Shown here in pieces: positions 34,678 to 44,387 of a stretch of DNA of 64,000 nucleotides. The DNA is taken from assembly GCF_003129485.1 (NCBI RefSeq), contig NZ_QFFG01000006.1, forward strand, positions 1 to 64,000. The letters are read 5' to 3'. Position numbers and translations under genes: made by a program. This DNA is from Polaribacter aquimarinus. Its GTDB lineage: Bacteria; Bacteroidota; Bacteroidia; Flavobacteriales; Flavobacteriaceae. The notes under the pieces are model-generated. The model was not told the DNA's origin, did not search any database, and saw only the letters and a list, made by a program, of their open reading frames with translations. How positions within the stretch are numbered: the first letter of the stretch is position 1; each line of letters opens with the position of its first letter.

Positions 34678-37470
34678 TTAAAACACCAATTTCTCTGCTA
34701 AATATTTAGCAGTATGTGATTCCTTATTTCTAGCCAATTCTTCAGGAGTTCCTTGGAAAATAAGATTCCCTCCATTTTTTCCTCCTTCTAAGCCTAAATC
34801 AATAATATAATCTGCACACTTAATCAATTCTATATTATGTTCTATCACAATTATAGAATGTCCGCGTTCAATTAAAGCATTAAAACTAGCTAATAATTTT
34901 TTAATATCGTGAAAATGCAAACCAGTAGTAGGTTCATCAAAAATAAATAAGGCTCTGTCTTTGGTGTTTCCTTTTACTAAAAAGGAAGCTAATTTTATTC
35001 TTTGTGCTTCTCCACCAGAAAGGGTAGAAGAAGATTGTCCTAAAGTTACATAACCCAAACCTACATCTTGTAAAGGTTTTAATTTGCTCGCTATTTTTGT
35101 GACTAGATTTTCAGAGAAAAAAGTAACAGCATCATCAATAGTAAGGTTTAGGATTTGGTCAATCGATTTTCCATCAAATTTTACTTCTAAAACTTCTTTT
35201 TTGAAACGCTTTCCATTACAAACATCACATTCTAAGTGCACATCTGCCATAAATTGCATTTCAATAGTAACTTCACCTTCGCCTTTGCAAACTTCACAGC
35301 GTCCACCTTCTACATTAAAAGAAAAATGTTTGGGTTTGTAGTTTCTTATTTTTGATAATTTCTGATTCGAAAACAAAGCTCTAATATCATCATAAGCCTT
35401 GATGTAAGTAACAGGATTTGAGCGAGAAGAGCGTCCAATAGGATTTTGATCGATAAATTCTACGTGTTTTAAATTTTCAAAACTCCCTTTAATATCAGTA
35501 TGTTGCCCAATCTTATCACCATAACCATTCAATTTTTTTTGCATTGTAGGATATAAGATTTTCTTAACCAAAGTACTTTTTCCAGAACCAGAAACCCCTG
35601 TAATTATAGACAAACAATTTAGTGGAAACGTAACATCAATATTTTGTAAATTATGTTCTCTTGCTCCAATAATTTGGATGTTATTTTTTGATGTTCTTCT
35701 TTTAGTTGGAACTTCAATTTTTAAATCTTCATTTAAATATTGAGCAGTTAACGAATCTGATTTTAGAATTTCTTTGTAAGTTCCTTCAGCCACAACATTT
35801 CCTCCAAAGGTTCCAGCTTCTGGACCAATATCGATAATGTAATCTGCTTCTTTCATAATATCTTCATCGTGTTCAACAACCACAACTGTGTTGCCTAAAT
35901 CTCGAAGATTTTTTAAAACACCAATCAAACGCTCAGTATCTTTTGGATGCAAACCAATACTTGGTTCATCTAAAATATACATAGAACCTACCAAAGAACT
36001 TCCTAAAGAAGTAGCTAAATTAATACGCTGACTTTCACCCCCAGAAAGTGTGTTAGAAGTTCTATTTATAGTTAAATAAGACAAGCCAACATCCGTTAGA
36101 AATTGTAATCTATTATTGATTTCTGTTAACAAACGCTTCCCGATTTTTTTCTCGTATTTGTCTAATTTGATGTCTTTAAAGAAGTCAGCTAATTCATCTA
36201 AAGGCAGAGAAACCAAGTCTGAAATAGTTTTATTGTTGATTTTTACATAATTTGTTTCTTCTCGTAAACGTTTACCATTACAAGTGGTACATTTTGTCTT
36301 TCCTCGATAGCGAGAAAGCATTACCCTATTCTGTATTTTATAACTTTTTTCTTCTAAAGTTGTAAAAAAGTGATGAATTCCGTTGAAAGACTTGTTTCCA
36401 TTCCAAACTAATTTTTGTTGTTTTTCTGTTAATTGGAACCAAGGTTTGTGAATTGGAATGTCAAATTGATACGCAACATTAATTAAATCTTCTTTATAAT
36501 GAACATAAGAAGGTGTTCTAAAAGGAAAAATTGCATCTTCGAAAATAGATAAACCTGTATTTGGAATTACCAAATCTTCATCAATTCCAATTACATTACC
36601 ATAACCTTCACAAGTAGGACAAGCTCCATAGGGATTGTTAAAACTGAATAAATGTGTGTTGGGTTCTAAAAAAGAGATTCCGTCTAAATCGAATTTATTG
36701 CTAAACTCGCTAACCTTATTGTCAGCTAAATTTTCTACAAAACAAACACCTTTTCCTTCAAAAAAAGCGGTTTGAATAGCATCAGCTAATCTGTTGTAAA
36801 AATCTTCATCATCTTTAGTTACAATTCTATCAACAACTAAAAATAGGTTTTCATTCTTAAAATCGTTTTGAGGAAAATCTGCAATTCTGTAAACAGTGTC
36901 TTTCCATTTTAACCGAGCATAACCTTGTTGTTCTAAAACTTGTAAAACTGTTTTTAAATCACGATTTTCATCAATAGTAATAGGAGCTAAAAGCAGTAAT
37001 TTTGTTCTTTCTTCAAACTTTTTAATAAAGTTTACAACATCAGAAACGGTGTCTTTTTTTACTTGTTTGTCAGAAATAGGAGAGAAGGTCTTACCAATTC
37101 TTGCATATAGTAATTTTATATAATCATAAATTTCTGTGGATGTTCCAACTGTAGAGCGTGGGTTTGTAGAATTTACTTTTTGCTCTATAGCAATTGCCGG
37201 AGCAATACCTTTAATGTAATCTACTTTTGGTTTGTGTAATTTTCCTAAAAACTGACGTGCATAGGCAGATAAACTCTCAACATAACGTCTTTGACCTTCT
37301 GCGTACAAGGTATCAAAAGCCAAAGATGATTTTCCAGAACCAGAAAGACCTGTAATTACAACTAGTTTATTTCTTGGTATAACAACGTCAATATCTTTTA
37401 AATTATGGAGTTTTGCTCCTTTTATAATGATGTTTTCTTTAGGGTTTATCGTTGAAATATCAGTCTTCAT
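34678..37470 (-). CDS. uvrA: Excinuclease ABC subunit A
   Basis: The 930-residue product has two ABC ATPase modules: Walker [16 protein letters not shown] (about 40) and [11 protein letters not shown] (about 630), with signatures [14 protein letters not shown] and [14 protein letters not shown]. Zinc-binding Cys pairs (CPTC and CTTC in the first module, CEVC and CDVC in the second) are present. It recognises bulky DNA lesions and loads UvrB in nucleotide excision repair. Two unknown genes follow without a gap. It is divergent from the ECF sigma gene. Confidence 0.98.
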   Translation of the reverse strand: MKTDISTINPKENIIIKGAKLHNLKDIDVVIPRNKLVVITGLSGSGKSSLAFDTLYAEGQRRYVESLSAYARQFLGKLHKPKVDYIKGIAPAIAIEQKVNSTNPRSTVGTSTEIYDYIKLLYARIGKTFSPISDKQVKKDTVSDVVNFIKKFEERTKLLLLAPITIDENRDLKTVLQVLEQQGYARLKWKDTVYRIADFPQNDFKNENLFLVVDRIVTKDDEDFYNRLADAIQTAFFEGKGVCFVENLADNKVSEFSNKFDLDGISFLEPNTHLFSFNNPYGACPTCEGYGNVIGIDEDLVIPNTGLSIFEDAIFPFRTPSYVHYKEDLINVAYQFDIPIHKPWFQLTEKQQKLVWNGNKSFNGIHHFFTTLEEKSYKIQNRVMLSRYRGKTKCTTCNGKRLREETNYVKINNKTISDLVSLPLDELADFFKDIKLDKYEKKIGKRLLTEINNRLQFLTDVGLSYLTINRTSNTLSGGESQRINLATSLGSSLVGSMYILDEPSIGLHPKDTERLIGVLKNLRDLGNTVVVVEHDEDIMKEADYIIDIGPEAGTFGGNVVAEGTYKEILKSDSLTAQYLNEDLKIEVPTKRRTSKNNIQIIGAREHNLQNIDVTFPLNCLSIITGVSGSGKSTLVKKILYPTMQKKLNGYGDKIGQHTDIKGSFENLKHVEFIDQNPIGRSSRSNPVTYIKAYDDIRALFSNQKLSKIRNYKPKHFSFNVEGGRCEVCKGEGEVTIEMQFMADVHLECDVCNGKRFKKEVLEVKFDGKSIDQILNLTIDDAVTFFSENLVTKIASKLKPLQDVGLGYVTLGQSSSTLSGGEAQRIKLASFLVKGNTKDRALFIFDEPTTGLHFHDIKKLLASFNALIERGHSIIVIEHNIELIKCADYIIDLGLEGGKNGGNLIFQGTPEELARNKESHTAKYLAEKLVF

Positions 37471-37552
37471 TCATAAAAAATATAAGCTATAAAAATACCA
37501 CTTTTTTGAATCAATTTAAAAAGATTATAAAATGATTTTTGTTAAAATATTT

Positions 37553-37581
37553 GTTGAATTGAAAAATAATATTCATATTTG
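37553..37581 (+). promoter_or_regulatory. Candidate promoter of the ECF sigma gene
   Basis: TTG, a 17-bp spacer, then CATATTTG (37574-37581; one mismatch to TAnnTTTG) reads toward the sigma gene. The implied leader is about 100 nt and contains a purine-rich AGGAAGAG well before the start. Confidence 0.45.
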
Positions 37582-37688
37582 GCATTCATAATAACCACAA
37601 AATAAGACGCATATACTTGAAAACTACTTTATAAATTATTAATAAAATAATAAATAGGAAGAGTCACTTAATCTTCTAAAAGGTAGTT

Positions 37689-38276
37689 ATGATGCGTAAA
37701 AATTCAATTTCAGACAGCACTTTAATTAGTGAATATATACAAGGAAAAGAAGCCGCTTTAGGTGTTTTAATACAAAGACATCAACAAAGATTGTTTAGCT
37801 TTATTTATAGTAAAGTTCAAGATAGAGACATTACAGAAGATATTTTTCAAGATACTTTTATAAAAGTTATTAGAACTTTAAAAAGAGGAAATTACAATGA
37901 AGAAGGTAAATTTTTACCTTGGGTTATGAGAATAGCTCATAATTTGGTAATTGATCATTTTAGAAAATCAAATAGAATGCCTTCTTTTAAAAATACAGAT
38001 GAGTTTGATATCTTTTCAGTTTTAGGTGATGGTAGCTTAAATGCCGAAAAACAAATAATTCAAGAACAAATACATAGTGATGTTAGAGAGCTTGTCAATG
38101 AGTTGCCACAAGAACAAAAAGAAGTTTTGGTAATGAGAATGTATAAAGATATGAGCTTCAAAGAAATAAGCGAAAATACCGGTGTAAGTATTAATACAGC
38201 TCTGGGTAGAATGCGTTATGCACTCATAAATATGCGTAAATTAATAGAAAAACATAAAATAATTTTAGTTAACTAA
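37689..38276 (+). CDS. ECF-type RNA polymerase sigma-70 factor
   Basis: The 195-residue protein has sigma region 2 (about 25-95: FSFIYSKVQDRDITEDIFQDTFIKVIR, FLPWVMRIAHNLVIDHFRK) and region 4 (about 130-185: LPQEQKEVLVMRMYKDMSFKEISENTGVSINTALGRMRYAL). It would redirect RNA polymerase to a regulon not visible here. No anti-sigma gene of the usual FecR or zinc-finger type follows; instead a 47-codon ORF and a terminator do. Starts at ATG 37689 and 37692 are equally possible. Confidence 0.93.
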   Translation: MMRKNSISDSTLISEYIQGKEAALGVLIQRHQQRLFSFIYSKVQDRDITEDIFQDTFIKVIRTLKRGNYNEEGKFLPWVMRIAHNLVIDHFRKSNRMPSFKNTDEFDIFSVLGDGSLNAEKQIIQEQIHSDVRELVNELPQEQKEVLVMRMYKDMSFKEISENTGVSINTALGRMRYALINMRKLIEKHKIILVN

Positions 38277-38334
38277 CAATAAAGTTTAAAAGTCATCGTT
38301 ACTATTTTATAACCAAGATATTAAAATAGAATAT

Positions 38335-38478
38335 ATGATGCAACTTTACTCAAAAAAGTCATCTGAAATTCAGATGCAACCCAAACAAGAAACAGTTCAA
38401 TTTTTGATTAATTTTTCCAAGTCGCTAACTATTGTAAAAACCAAATCAGAAGACTTCATTGAATTGAATTTGAATTAA
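38335..38478 (+). CDS. Small 47-residue protein downstream of the ECF sigma gene
   Basis: This short ORF begins with two Met codons (MMQLYSKK) and encodes a basic, helix-prone peptide. The centre, MQPKQETVQFLINFSKSL, looks like one amphipathic helix, and the end is acidic (SEDFIELNLN). It has no signal peptide or membrane segment. It starts 58 bp after the sigma stop and ends 6 bp before a strong terminator, so it is probably in the sigma transcript. I recall similar short ORFs behind sigma genes in related genomes, but have not checked. Confidence 0.6.
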   Translation: MMQLYSKKSSEIQMQPKQETVQFLINFSKSLTIVKTKSEDFIELNLN

Positions 38479-38484
38479 GAGTGG

Positions 38485-38515
38485 AAAAAGCTTCAACATT
38501 GTTGAGGCTTTTTTT
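38485..38515 (+). terminator. Terminator of the sigma-small ORF transcript
   Basis: AAAAAGC-TCAACA pairs with TGTTGA-GCTTTTT with one internal mismatch, followed by a long T run, 6 bp after the small ORF stop. Confidence 0.8.
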
Positions 38516-38532
38516 ATGGATTATTTTTTTTG

Positions 38533-38679
38533 GCGTTCCCTAAAGGTCAGGCTTTACGTTGCAATCTTTTTTATTAGTTTTCTCTTGCTATCTTCAGTCA
38601 AAATAAATTTTGATTTCGATAATTTTACAAATTCACTCGAACTGACATAAAAAAGGATTTCCACTTCAATCCCTAACGC
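38533..38679. repeat. Longer copy of the dispersed intergenic repeat
   Basis: The blocks GGCGTT, TCAGGCTTT, GC-ATCTTTTTT, AAAAAAGG, CACTTCA and CCCTAACG occur in the same order as at 20708-20773, with about 80 bp more between the T and A tracts. The ends are GCGTT and AACGC. No coding frame is evident. Confidence 0.55.
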
Positions 38680-38752
38680 AAGTATTTGCCAACATTAAGA
38701 AAATTAAAATTTAGTAGATAATTTAAAGGTTCAATTCTTTTTTTTGCCTCCA

Positions 38753-38794
38753 ACTTCCAACTTCATACTTCAGACTTCTCACTTCATAATTCCC
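38753..38794. repeat. Degenerate heptamer array, 6 x ACTTCNN, after nth
   Basis: Five successive ACTTC-starting 7-bp units plus a sixth reading AATTCCC keep exact 7-bp phase over 42 bp, ending 15 bp from the nth stop codon. On the plus strand the unit ACTTCAT differs at two positions from the ACTGAAT rotation of the GAATACT array at 22568. Confidence 0.75.
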
Positions 38795-38808
38795 ACTAAT
38801 AACAATCC

Positions 38809-39462
38809 TTACCTTCCTCTATAATACTCGTCTAAAACCGATTTTCTTCCAATAGTTTTGGTAATAATATCCTTTTCTAAATCCCAACCACGAGCAGGGG
38901 AGTATTCACGACCATACCAAATAATTTGTAAGTGTAAATCGTTCCATAATTCTCTTGGAAATAAACGTTTTGCATCTTTTTCAGTTTGTTGTACGTTTTT
39001 TCCGTTGGTTAAATTCCATCTGTACATCAACCTGTGAATATGAGTATCTACAGGAAAAGCAGGAACTCCAAACGCTTGACTCATTACTACACTTGCTGTT
39101 TTATGACCAACAGCGGGTAATTCTTCTAAACCTTCAAAAGATTGAGGAACTTCGCCATTATATTTTTCAATTAGAATTTTTGATAAACCATAAATTCCTT
39201 TACTTTTCATTGGTGATAATCCACAAGGACGAATAATTTCCTTAATTTCTTCAACAGTCATTTTAACCATATCAAAAGGATTATCCGCTTTTGCAAATAA
39301 TAAAGGTGTAATTTGATTTACACGAACATCCGTACACTGTGCAGATAATAAAACAGCTATTAAAAGTGTGTAAGGATCTTTATGGTCTAAAGGAATCGGA
39401 ATTTCAGGATAATATTCTTGAAGCGTATCAATTACAAATTGAACTTTTTCTTGTTTGGTCAT
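38809..39462 (-). CDS. nth: Endonuclease III (DNA glycosylase/AP lyase) without the Fe-S cluster loop
   Basis: The start is set at the internal Met (217 residues, MTKQEKVQFVIDTL), because the longer frame runs into the period-8 repeat. The core has LLSAQCTD, the helix-hairpin-helix with catalytic Lys (LEELPAVGHKTASVV) and the catalytic Asp (FPVDTHIHRL). The enzyme removes oxidised pyrimidines in base-excision repair. The C-terminal stretch that normally has four Cys for [4Fe-4S] reads YGREYSPARGWDLEKDIITK and contains none. Tandem arrays flank the gene on both sides. Confidence 0.92.
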   Translation of the reverse strand: MTKQEKVQFVIDTLQEYYPEIPIPLDHKDPYTLLIAVLLSAQCTDVRVNQITPLLFAKADNPFDMVKMTVEEIKEIIRPCGLSPMKSKGIYGLSKILIEKYNGEVPQSFEGLEELPAVGHKTASVVMSQAFGVPAFPVDTHIHRLMYRWNLTNGKNVQQTEKDAKRLFPRELWNDLHLQIIWYGREYSPARGWDLEKDIITKTIGRKSVLDEYYRGR

Positions 39463-39468
39463 TTTAAT

Positions 39469-39508
39469 AAGTTGCAAAGTTGGCAAGTTACAAAGTTTTA
39501 AAGTTAAA
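39469..39508. repeat. Degenerate octamer array, 5 x AAGTTNNN, before nth
   Basis: Five consecutive units beginning AAGTT keep strict 8-bp phase over 40 bp, starting 7 bp upstream of the nth start codon. It occupies the leader or promoter region of nth. Confidence 0.75.
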
Positions 39509-39556
39509 TTAGAATTAAAATTTACTTTGCGTTTAAAAATTTAGAGTGTTGCTTTG

Positions 39557-39564
39557 TATCTTTG
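39557..39564 (+). promoter_or_regulatory. -7 promoter element of bcp
   Basis: TATCTTTG is a perfect TAnnTTTG match ending 16 bp before the ATG at 39581. Confidence 0.6.
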
Positions 39565-39580
39565 AAACTAAAAATAACAA

Positions 39581-40033
39581 ATGACATCATTAAAAATAGG
39601 AGATAAAGCTCCACAATTTGAAGCTAAAGATAATGCTGGAAATACGGTTAAATTATCTGATTACACTGGTAAAAAGTTAGTTCTTTTCTTTTACCCAAAA
39701 GCAAGTACACCTGGTTGTACAGCAGAAGCTTGCGATTTAAGAGATAATTATCAAACTTTTTTAACAAAAGGATATGATGTGTTAGGTGTAAGCGCAGATT
39801 CTGCCAAAAGACAACAAAACTGGATTAATAAACACGAATTACCTTTCTCACTTTTAGCAGATGAGGACAAAACGGTTATAGAAGCTTTTGATGTTTGGGG
39901 GCCAAAGAAATTTATGGGACGTGAATATGATGGAATACACAGAACGACTTTTGTTATTGATGAAAAGGGAATCATTGAAGATGTAATTACCAAAGTAAAA
40001 ACAAAAGCACACACTGCTCAGATATTAAACTAA
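39581..40033 (+). CDS. bcp: Thiol peroxidase of the Bcp/PrxQ family
   Basis: The 150-residue peroxiredoxin has FYPKASTPGCTAEACDLRD (about 37-55), with peroxidatic Cys in PGCTAEAC and the resolving Cys five residues later, as in atypical 2-Cys PrxQ enzymes. It reduces hydrogen peroxide and organic peroxides in the cytoplasm using thioredoxin or a low-molecular-weight thiol. The organism appears to make bacillithiol (bshB1 in the window). The gene has its own promoter and converges with the TonB receptor gene. Confidence 0.96.
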   Translation: MTSLKIGDKAPQFEAKDNAGNTVKLSDYTGKKLVLFFYPKASTPGCTAEACDLRDNYQTFLTKGYDVLGVSADSAKRQQNWINKHELPFSLLADEDKTVIEAFDVWGPKKFMGREYDGIHRTTFVIDEKGIIEDVITKVKTKAHTAQILN

Positions 40034-40075
40034 AAATTATAAAAATATCAAATTTGAGATTTTGTCAACTCTTTT

Positions 40076-42526
40076 TTATAACTTCATTCCAATTTTAAAA
40101 TTAAGCACTCTACCAGTCATAAAATTAGGTATTCCAAATTGTCTTTTGGAGTAAGCATCTCTTACCCATGTATTTGTTATGGAGTTCTGAATGTCAAACA
40201 TATTAAAAAGCTCAAGGCCAAAAGTTAATTCTTTAAATTTTGAAAGCCATCCAGATTCATATCTTTTATTGGCGTCAGTAAAAACATATGAAAGACCTAA
40301 ATCTGCTCTTTTATAATCTCTAAGACGATCTTGGAATTGATAAACATCAGCATATGAAGGAGATCCTCCTGGAACTCCAGTGTTGTAAACTAAATTTAGG
40401 TACGCTTTTAAATTAGGTATTGTTGGTACATAATCTTGAAATAAAATCCCCAATTTAATTCTCTGATCTGAAGGCCTAGAAATATTACCTCTCTTATCTA
40501 TGTTCTCTTCTGTTTTTAAATACCCTAAACTTATCCAACTATCGCTACCAGGAATAAATTCTCCATTTAATCTTAAATCTATTCCATTTGCATAAGCAGT
40601 TGTATTATTGTCGGCTCTGTAACGAATACGAACATTTTCTAAAGTATAAGAATTTACATTTTTTAAATCTTTATGATAGGCCTCTAGAACAAATTTAAAA
40701 GGTCTTCCCCACATTTTAAAACTATAATCCATCCCAACAACTAAGTGAATTGACTTTTGTGCTTTTAAATTTAAATTTATTTCTCCATTAAAATTTCTTA
40801 ATTCTCTATAGGAGGGAGGTTGAGAATACCAACCACCAGAAGCTCTAAATAACATGTCTTTAAACCAATTAGGTTTTATAGCAAATTGTGCTCTTGGACT
40901 AAAAGTAAATTGTCCTTCAGATGAGAGCCCATTTTTACTTACTGTCCAATATTGAGATCTTACCCCAATGTTATACCAAATTTCATTGCTACTCCAAAAT
41001 AATTTTTCAGAAAATTGTGCAAAACCCGAAATTCTATTTATTTGAACACTGTTATCTTGTCTAATATTTTGAAAAGGAACTATTTCCCCTTCAAAAGGTT
41101 CATAAGGTTGGTTATTTTTTATTGCGTGATTTGGAGGTCTGATGGAGAAACCTACTGAATCAATAATTTCCCATTCTCGAATTCTATCTCTAACATCTTC
41201 TTTTTGATACTTAACACCAAAATCAATTTGTATATCATCAATTTTATAATTAGCTCTTATTTGTGCATTTGTATATAATGCATCTAAATCGTTTCGGGCA
41301 TGGTTTAGCTGAGAGCCAATACCTTGAGAAAATTCTACTTCGCCAAAATTTTCAGAACCAATATTAGAATCAACTTCACCTAAATTATAAGTTGCAGCAA
41401 TATCAAAATGTTCTTCTTCTTGTGTATTATATCTTGATACAGTTCCTGTTAAAGTCAAAAAATCATTAACTTCATATTCAGTTGAAAAAGCTCCAGTTAA
41501 TGTTAAAAATTTATCTTTTTCTTCTCCACTGTAAAAAACAATTAATTCTAAAGGGTCTGCAACGGTTCCAAAACGAGTTCTTCTTGATAACGGTTGATAG
41601 TTATAATCATTTAGAGAAAAGTTACCAAAAAATTTAAAGCTTAAATAATCAGAAGCGTCATATTGTAGAAATGTTTGGAAATCTGCAAAAATTGGTTTAA
41701 AATTTGTTTCTATTTGCTTACTATTTACAAATAAACTATTATCTCTATACCTAAAACTAGTTATTGTACTTAATTTTTTATCGAAAAAAGGACTTTCAAA
41801 AGTAGCACTACCTCCCAAGAAACTGAGGTCAATCATGGTGCCAACCTCTTTTGGTTTTCTATAGGTGATGTCTAAAACAGAAGACAGTTTATCTCCATAC
41901 TTAGCTTGAAACCCACCCGCTGAAAAATTAATATTTTGTACCATATGAGGATTGATGAAACTAAAACCCTCTTGCTGACCAGATCTAACTAAAAAAGGTC
42001 TATACACTTCAATTCCGTTAACATAAACTAAGTTTTCATCAAAATTACCGCCTCTTACATTGTATTGAGTACTAAGTTCGTTATTATTGTTAACACCAGG
42101 TAAAGTCATTAAAATGTTTTCTACGCCGGCATTAGCACCAATTACATTTTTAATTTTTTTAGTATCAATTTTTATAACACCTTGTGCATTTTTAGAATTA
42201 TCTTTTATTACAATTTCATTTAACTCTTCTGTTTTTGAAGCTAGAGTAATAGAGAATCGAACTCCATTTCTACTTTTTGCAGTGAATTTTTTTGATACAG
42301 TTCTATAAGAAATATGTCTAAAAACTAGAGTAATCTCTTTTTTAAAAGGAATTTTAATAGAATATCTACCATTCTTGTCTGTTATTGTCCCTGTATTGTT
42401 ATATTTTATCGAAACGCCTTCTATAGGCTGTTTGTTTTTATTTTTTATAGTTCCTTTTAAAACTGTCATTTTTTGCGCAAAAGCAAAAAGAGGAAATAAA
42501 AATATAAATAGAAAGATTTTTTTCAC
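40076..42526 (-). CDS. TonB-dependent outer-membrane receptor with N-terminal carboxypeptidase-like domain
   Basis: The 816-residue protein has a signal peptide (ending FAFA), a CarboxypepD_reg-like beta-sandwich (about 20-105, LKGTIKNKNKQPIEGVSIKYNNTG), a plug domain (about 115-225, GVENILMTLPGVNNNNELSTQYNVRGG) and a 22-strand barrel ending VLNFKIGMKL. It is not a SusC-type length (about 1000) and no SusD gene is adjacent. The substrate is unknown. It begins 9 bp after the M23 gene, so the two are one transcript. Confidence 0.93.
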   Translation of the reverse strand: MKKIFLFIFLFPLFAFAQKMTVLKGTIKNKNKQPIEGVSIKYNNTGTITDKNGRYSIKIPFKKEITLVFRHISYRTVSKKFTAKSRNGVRFSITLASKTEELNEIVIKDNSKNAQGVIKIDTKKIKNVIGANAGVENILMTLPGVNNNNELSTQYNVRGGNFDENLVYVNGIEVYRPFLVRSGQQEGFSFINPHMVQNINFSAGGFQAKYGDKLSSVLDITYRKPKEVGTMIDLSFLGGSATFESPFFDKKLSTITSFRYRDNSLFVNSKQIETNFKPIFADFQTFLQYDASDYLSFKFFGNFSLNDYNYQPLSRRTRFGTVADPLELIVFYSGEEKDKFLTLTGAFSTEYEVNDFLTLTGTVSRYNTQEEEHFDIAATYNLGEVDSNIGSENFGEVEFSQGIGSQLNHARNDLDALYTNAQIRANYKIDDIQIDFGVKYQKEDVRDRIREWEIIDSVGFSIRPPNHAIKNNQPYEPFEGEIVPFQNIRQDNSVQINRISGFAQFSEKLFWSSNEIWYNIGVRSQYWTVSKNGLSSEGQFTFSPRAQFAIKPNWFKDMLFRASGGWYSQPPSYRELRNFNGEINLNLKAQKSIHLVVGMDYSFKMWGRPFKFVLEAYHKDLKNVNSYTLENVRIRYRADNNTTAYANGIDLRLNGEFIPGSDSWISLGYLKTEENIDKRGNISRPSDQRIKLGILFQDYVPTIPNLKAYLNLVYNTGVPGGSPSYADVYQFQDRLRDYKRADLGLSYVFTDANKRYESGWLSKFKELTFGLELFNMFDIQNSITNTWVRDAYSKRQFGIPNFMTGRVLNFKIGMKL

Positions 42527-42535
42527 GTAAATGAA

Positions 42536-44239
42536 TTAATTTGCTTGTTTCTTAAAAAACGTTGTAGAAAGCGTATTCGTATTTCCTACATTGTCCGAGA
42601 CTACAATTTTAAAGATATGTTTGCTACCAACCAATTTTTTATCACTAAAATTATGAGTAAGTATCTTTTTTTTATGATTATACTGCATCAAAATCCATTT
42701 TCCGTCGATAGTTGCTCTCCAATTTTTAATTCCAGAACCTATATCAGATATCTTTACTTTTAGGGTTTTATGCTTGGTAATCCATTGCTTATCTTTAAAA
42801 AACAATAGCTTTATTCTAGGTTTTATAGTATCTGAAACCAAAGAGTAGTTTCCTAAAGTTTTTGTTGTAGTATAAAAAATACTGTCTTTTTTTCTTGTAT
42901 ACTGATAAGTAGGGTATTTAGGCTGCTCTATATTTGCAATGTATAGTTGTTGTTTTTCAATTTCGGAGTAATTTTTAACGTTAAAAGTTAATGTAAAACT
43001 TTTATCTAAAGGAACTGTAGGTGTATGAATTTTTGCGATCCCATTTTTTACTTTAAAATCTAGATAAATATCTTTATAAAATGTTTTTTTAGGAAAAGCT
43101 ACTGTAACATTTTTTATTGTAAACTTGTTAAACTTTTTTGTATTGATTTTGTATCCTGAAGTGTCTTTTGTTTTCGAAAAGATAGGATTATTCTTTTCAC
43201 CAACAATCGGAATGTAAACAGTACTCGTATTTCCCTTAATATCTTTAGCTATAATTTTAACAGTATAGTTTAACCCTTGTCTTATATTTATTTTACCATT
43301 ATTAATTAGTTTCTCATATGTAGAAAGCTTATTTGTAGTCTCTTTATATGTTTTTTGATATTTTCTTTTATATTTTTTATAGTACTGATAATCTATATGT
43401 AAATTAATAAATTTACTTTCTGCAAAAGAAAAGGTTTCTAAATCATGATAATAAAAACGTTTACCATTTACATACATTTCTAAACTAAAAATTCCGTTTT
43501 TATTAGGTGCTAAATTTAACCTATCAAAAACACTTACACCAAAACCTATCATACCAGAAGCTCTTATTTTATCTGTAATGTATTTTCCCTTTTCTATGTT
43601 TTTTAGAGGAAGAATAAAACTTTTATTTTGATTATTAATTCTTGATGAGTTGTTTAACGCATATACTTTTAAAGATTGGATAACAGGTGATTTAGAATCT
43701 TCAGGTTCTAACCCAAAAAGCAACGGATTAATAACAAACTCTGTTTTTGTATCTCTTATTTCATAATGTAAATGAGGTCCACCCGAGCTACCTGTATCAC
43801 CCGAAAAAGCAATTAGCTCACCTAGTTTTACAGGAAATCTATCTTCTTTAAAAAATAAATTACCAGTAGCATAATTTTCTCTCTTGTATTGAATTGCTTT
43901 TACATATTGTTCAATTTTATTAGCATACTTTCTTAGGTGGGCATATACAGTAGTATATCCATTGGGGTGGGTAATGTAAAGAGCTTTTCCAAAACCATAT
44001 TGCGATACTTTTATTCTAGATATATATCCATCCGCCGCCGCATAAACTTTAAGACCTTCTTTACCTTGTGTTTTAATATCTATGCCTGAATGAAAATGGT
44101 TGGACCTTAATTCACCGAAAGTACCAGCTAGAATAGTTGGTATATCTAAAGGGTTTCTGAAATAGTTTTTAGGATATTTATCTTGAGAAAAGTTAAGAAT
44201 TGTAAATAAAAAAAAAAATATTAAAAATGCTTGTTTCAA
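42536..44239 (-). CDS. M23-family (LytM/peptidase) protein with long C-terminal extension
   Basis: The 567-residue protein has a signal peptide and a LytM/M23 domain at about 40-180. NHFHSGIDIKTQGKEG provides the first zinc His and Asp, GGPHLHYEIRD the catalytic HxH. These enzymes cut peptidoglycan cross-links or act as amidase activators. The C-terminal ~380 residues are beta-rich, probably Ig-like or bacterial surface modules (ISDIGSGIKNWRATIDGKW). Co-transcription with a TonB receptor is a recurrent flavobacterial pairing of unknown meaning. Confidence 0.9.
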   Translation of the reverse strand: MKQAFLIFFFLFTILNFSQDKYPKNYFRNPLDIPTILAGTFGELRSNHFHSGIDIKTQGKEGLKVYAAADGYISRIKVSQYGFGKALYITHPNGYTTVYAHLRKYANKIEQYVKAIQYKRENYATGNLFFKEDRFPVKLGELIAFSGDTGSSGGPHLHYEIRDTKTEFVINPLLFGLEPEDSKSPVIQSLKVYALNNSSRINNQNKSFILPLKNIEKGKYITDKIRASGMIGFGVSVFDRLNLAPNKNGIFSLEMYVNGKRFYYHDLETFSFAESKFINLHIDYQYYKKYKRKYQKTYKETTNKLSTYEKLINNGKINIRQGLNYTVKIIAKDIKGNTSTVYIPIVGEKNNPIFSKTKDTSGYKINTKKFNKFTIKNVTVAFPKKTFYKDIYLDFKVKNGIAKIHTPTVPLDKSFTLTFNVKNYSEIEKQQLYIANIEQPKYPTYQYTRKKDSIFYTTTKTLGNYSLVSDTIKPRIKLLFFKDKQWITKHKTLKVKISDIGSGIKNWRATIDGKWILMQYNHKKKILTHNFSDKKLVGSKHIFKIVVSDNVGNTNTLSTTFFKKQAN

Positions 44240-44328
44240 AATGCAATTATTTTACTGTAAAAATAGTAAAAATGATTTTTTAAGTAATTGGCTATTTTTC
44301 AGAGGTTTAGTAAAAAAGTGATAAAATG

Positions 44329-44359
44329 TTGTAAAAATTAAAACAGAATGTTAACTTTG
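44329..44359 (+). promoter_or_regulatory. Promoter of the ZapB-like/zapA operon
   Basis: TTG (44329-44331), a 20-bp spacer and TAACTTTG (44352-44359) make a textbook Bacteroidetes -33/-7 promoter, 28 bp before the ATG. Confidence 0.75.
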
Positions 44360-44387
44360 TAGATATAGTTTTATTCTTATAACTGAG

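Noticed and set aside
40076..44239. SusC/SusD polysaccharide-utilisation locus
   Set aside because: The TonB receptor is shorter than SusC, there is no SusD, and the partner is an M23 peptidase-like protein.
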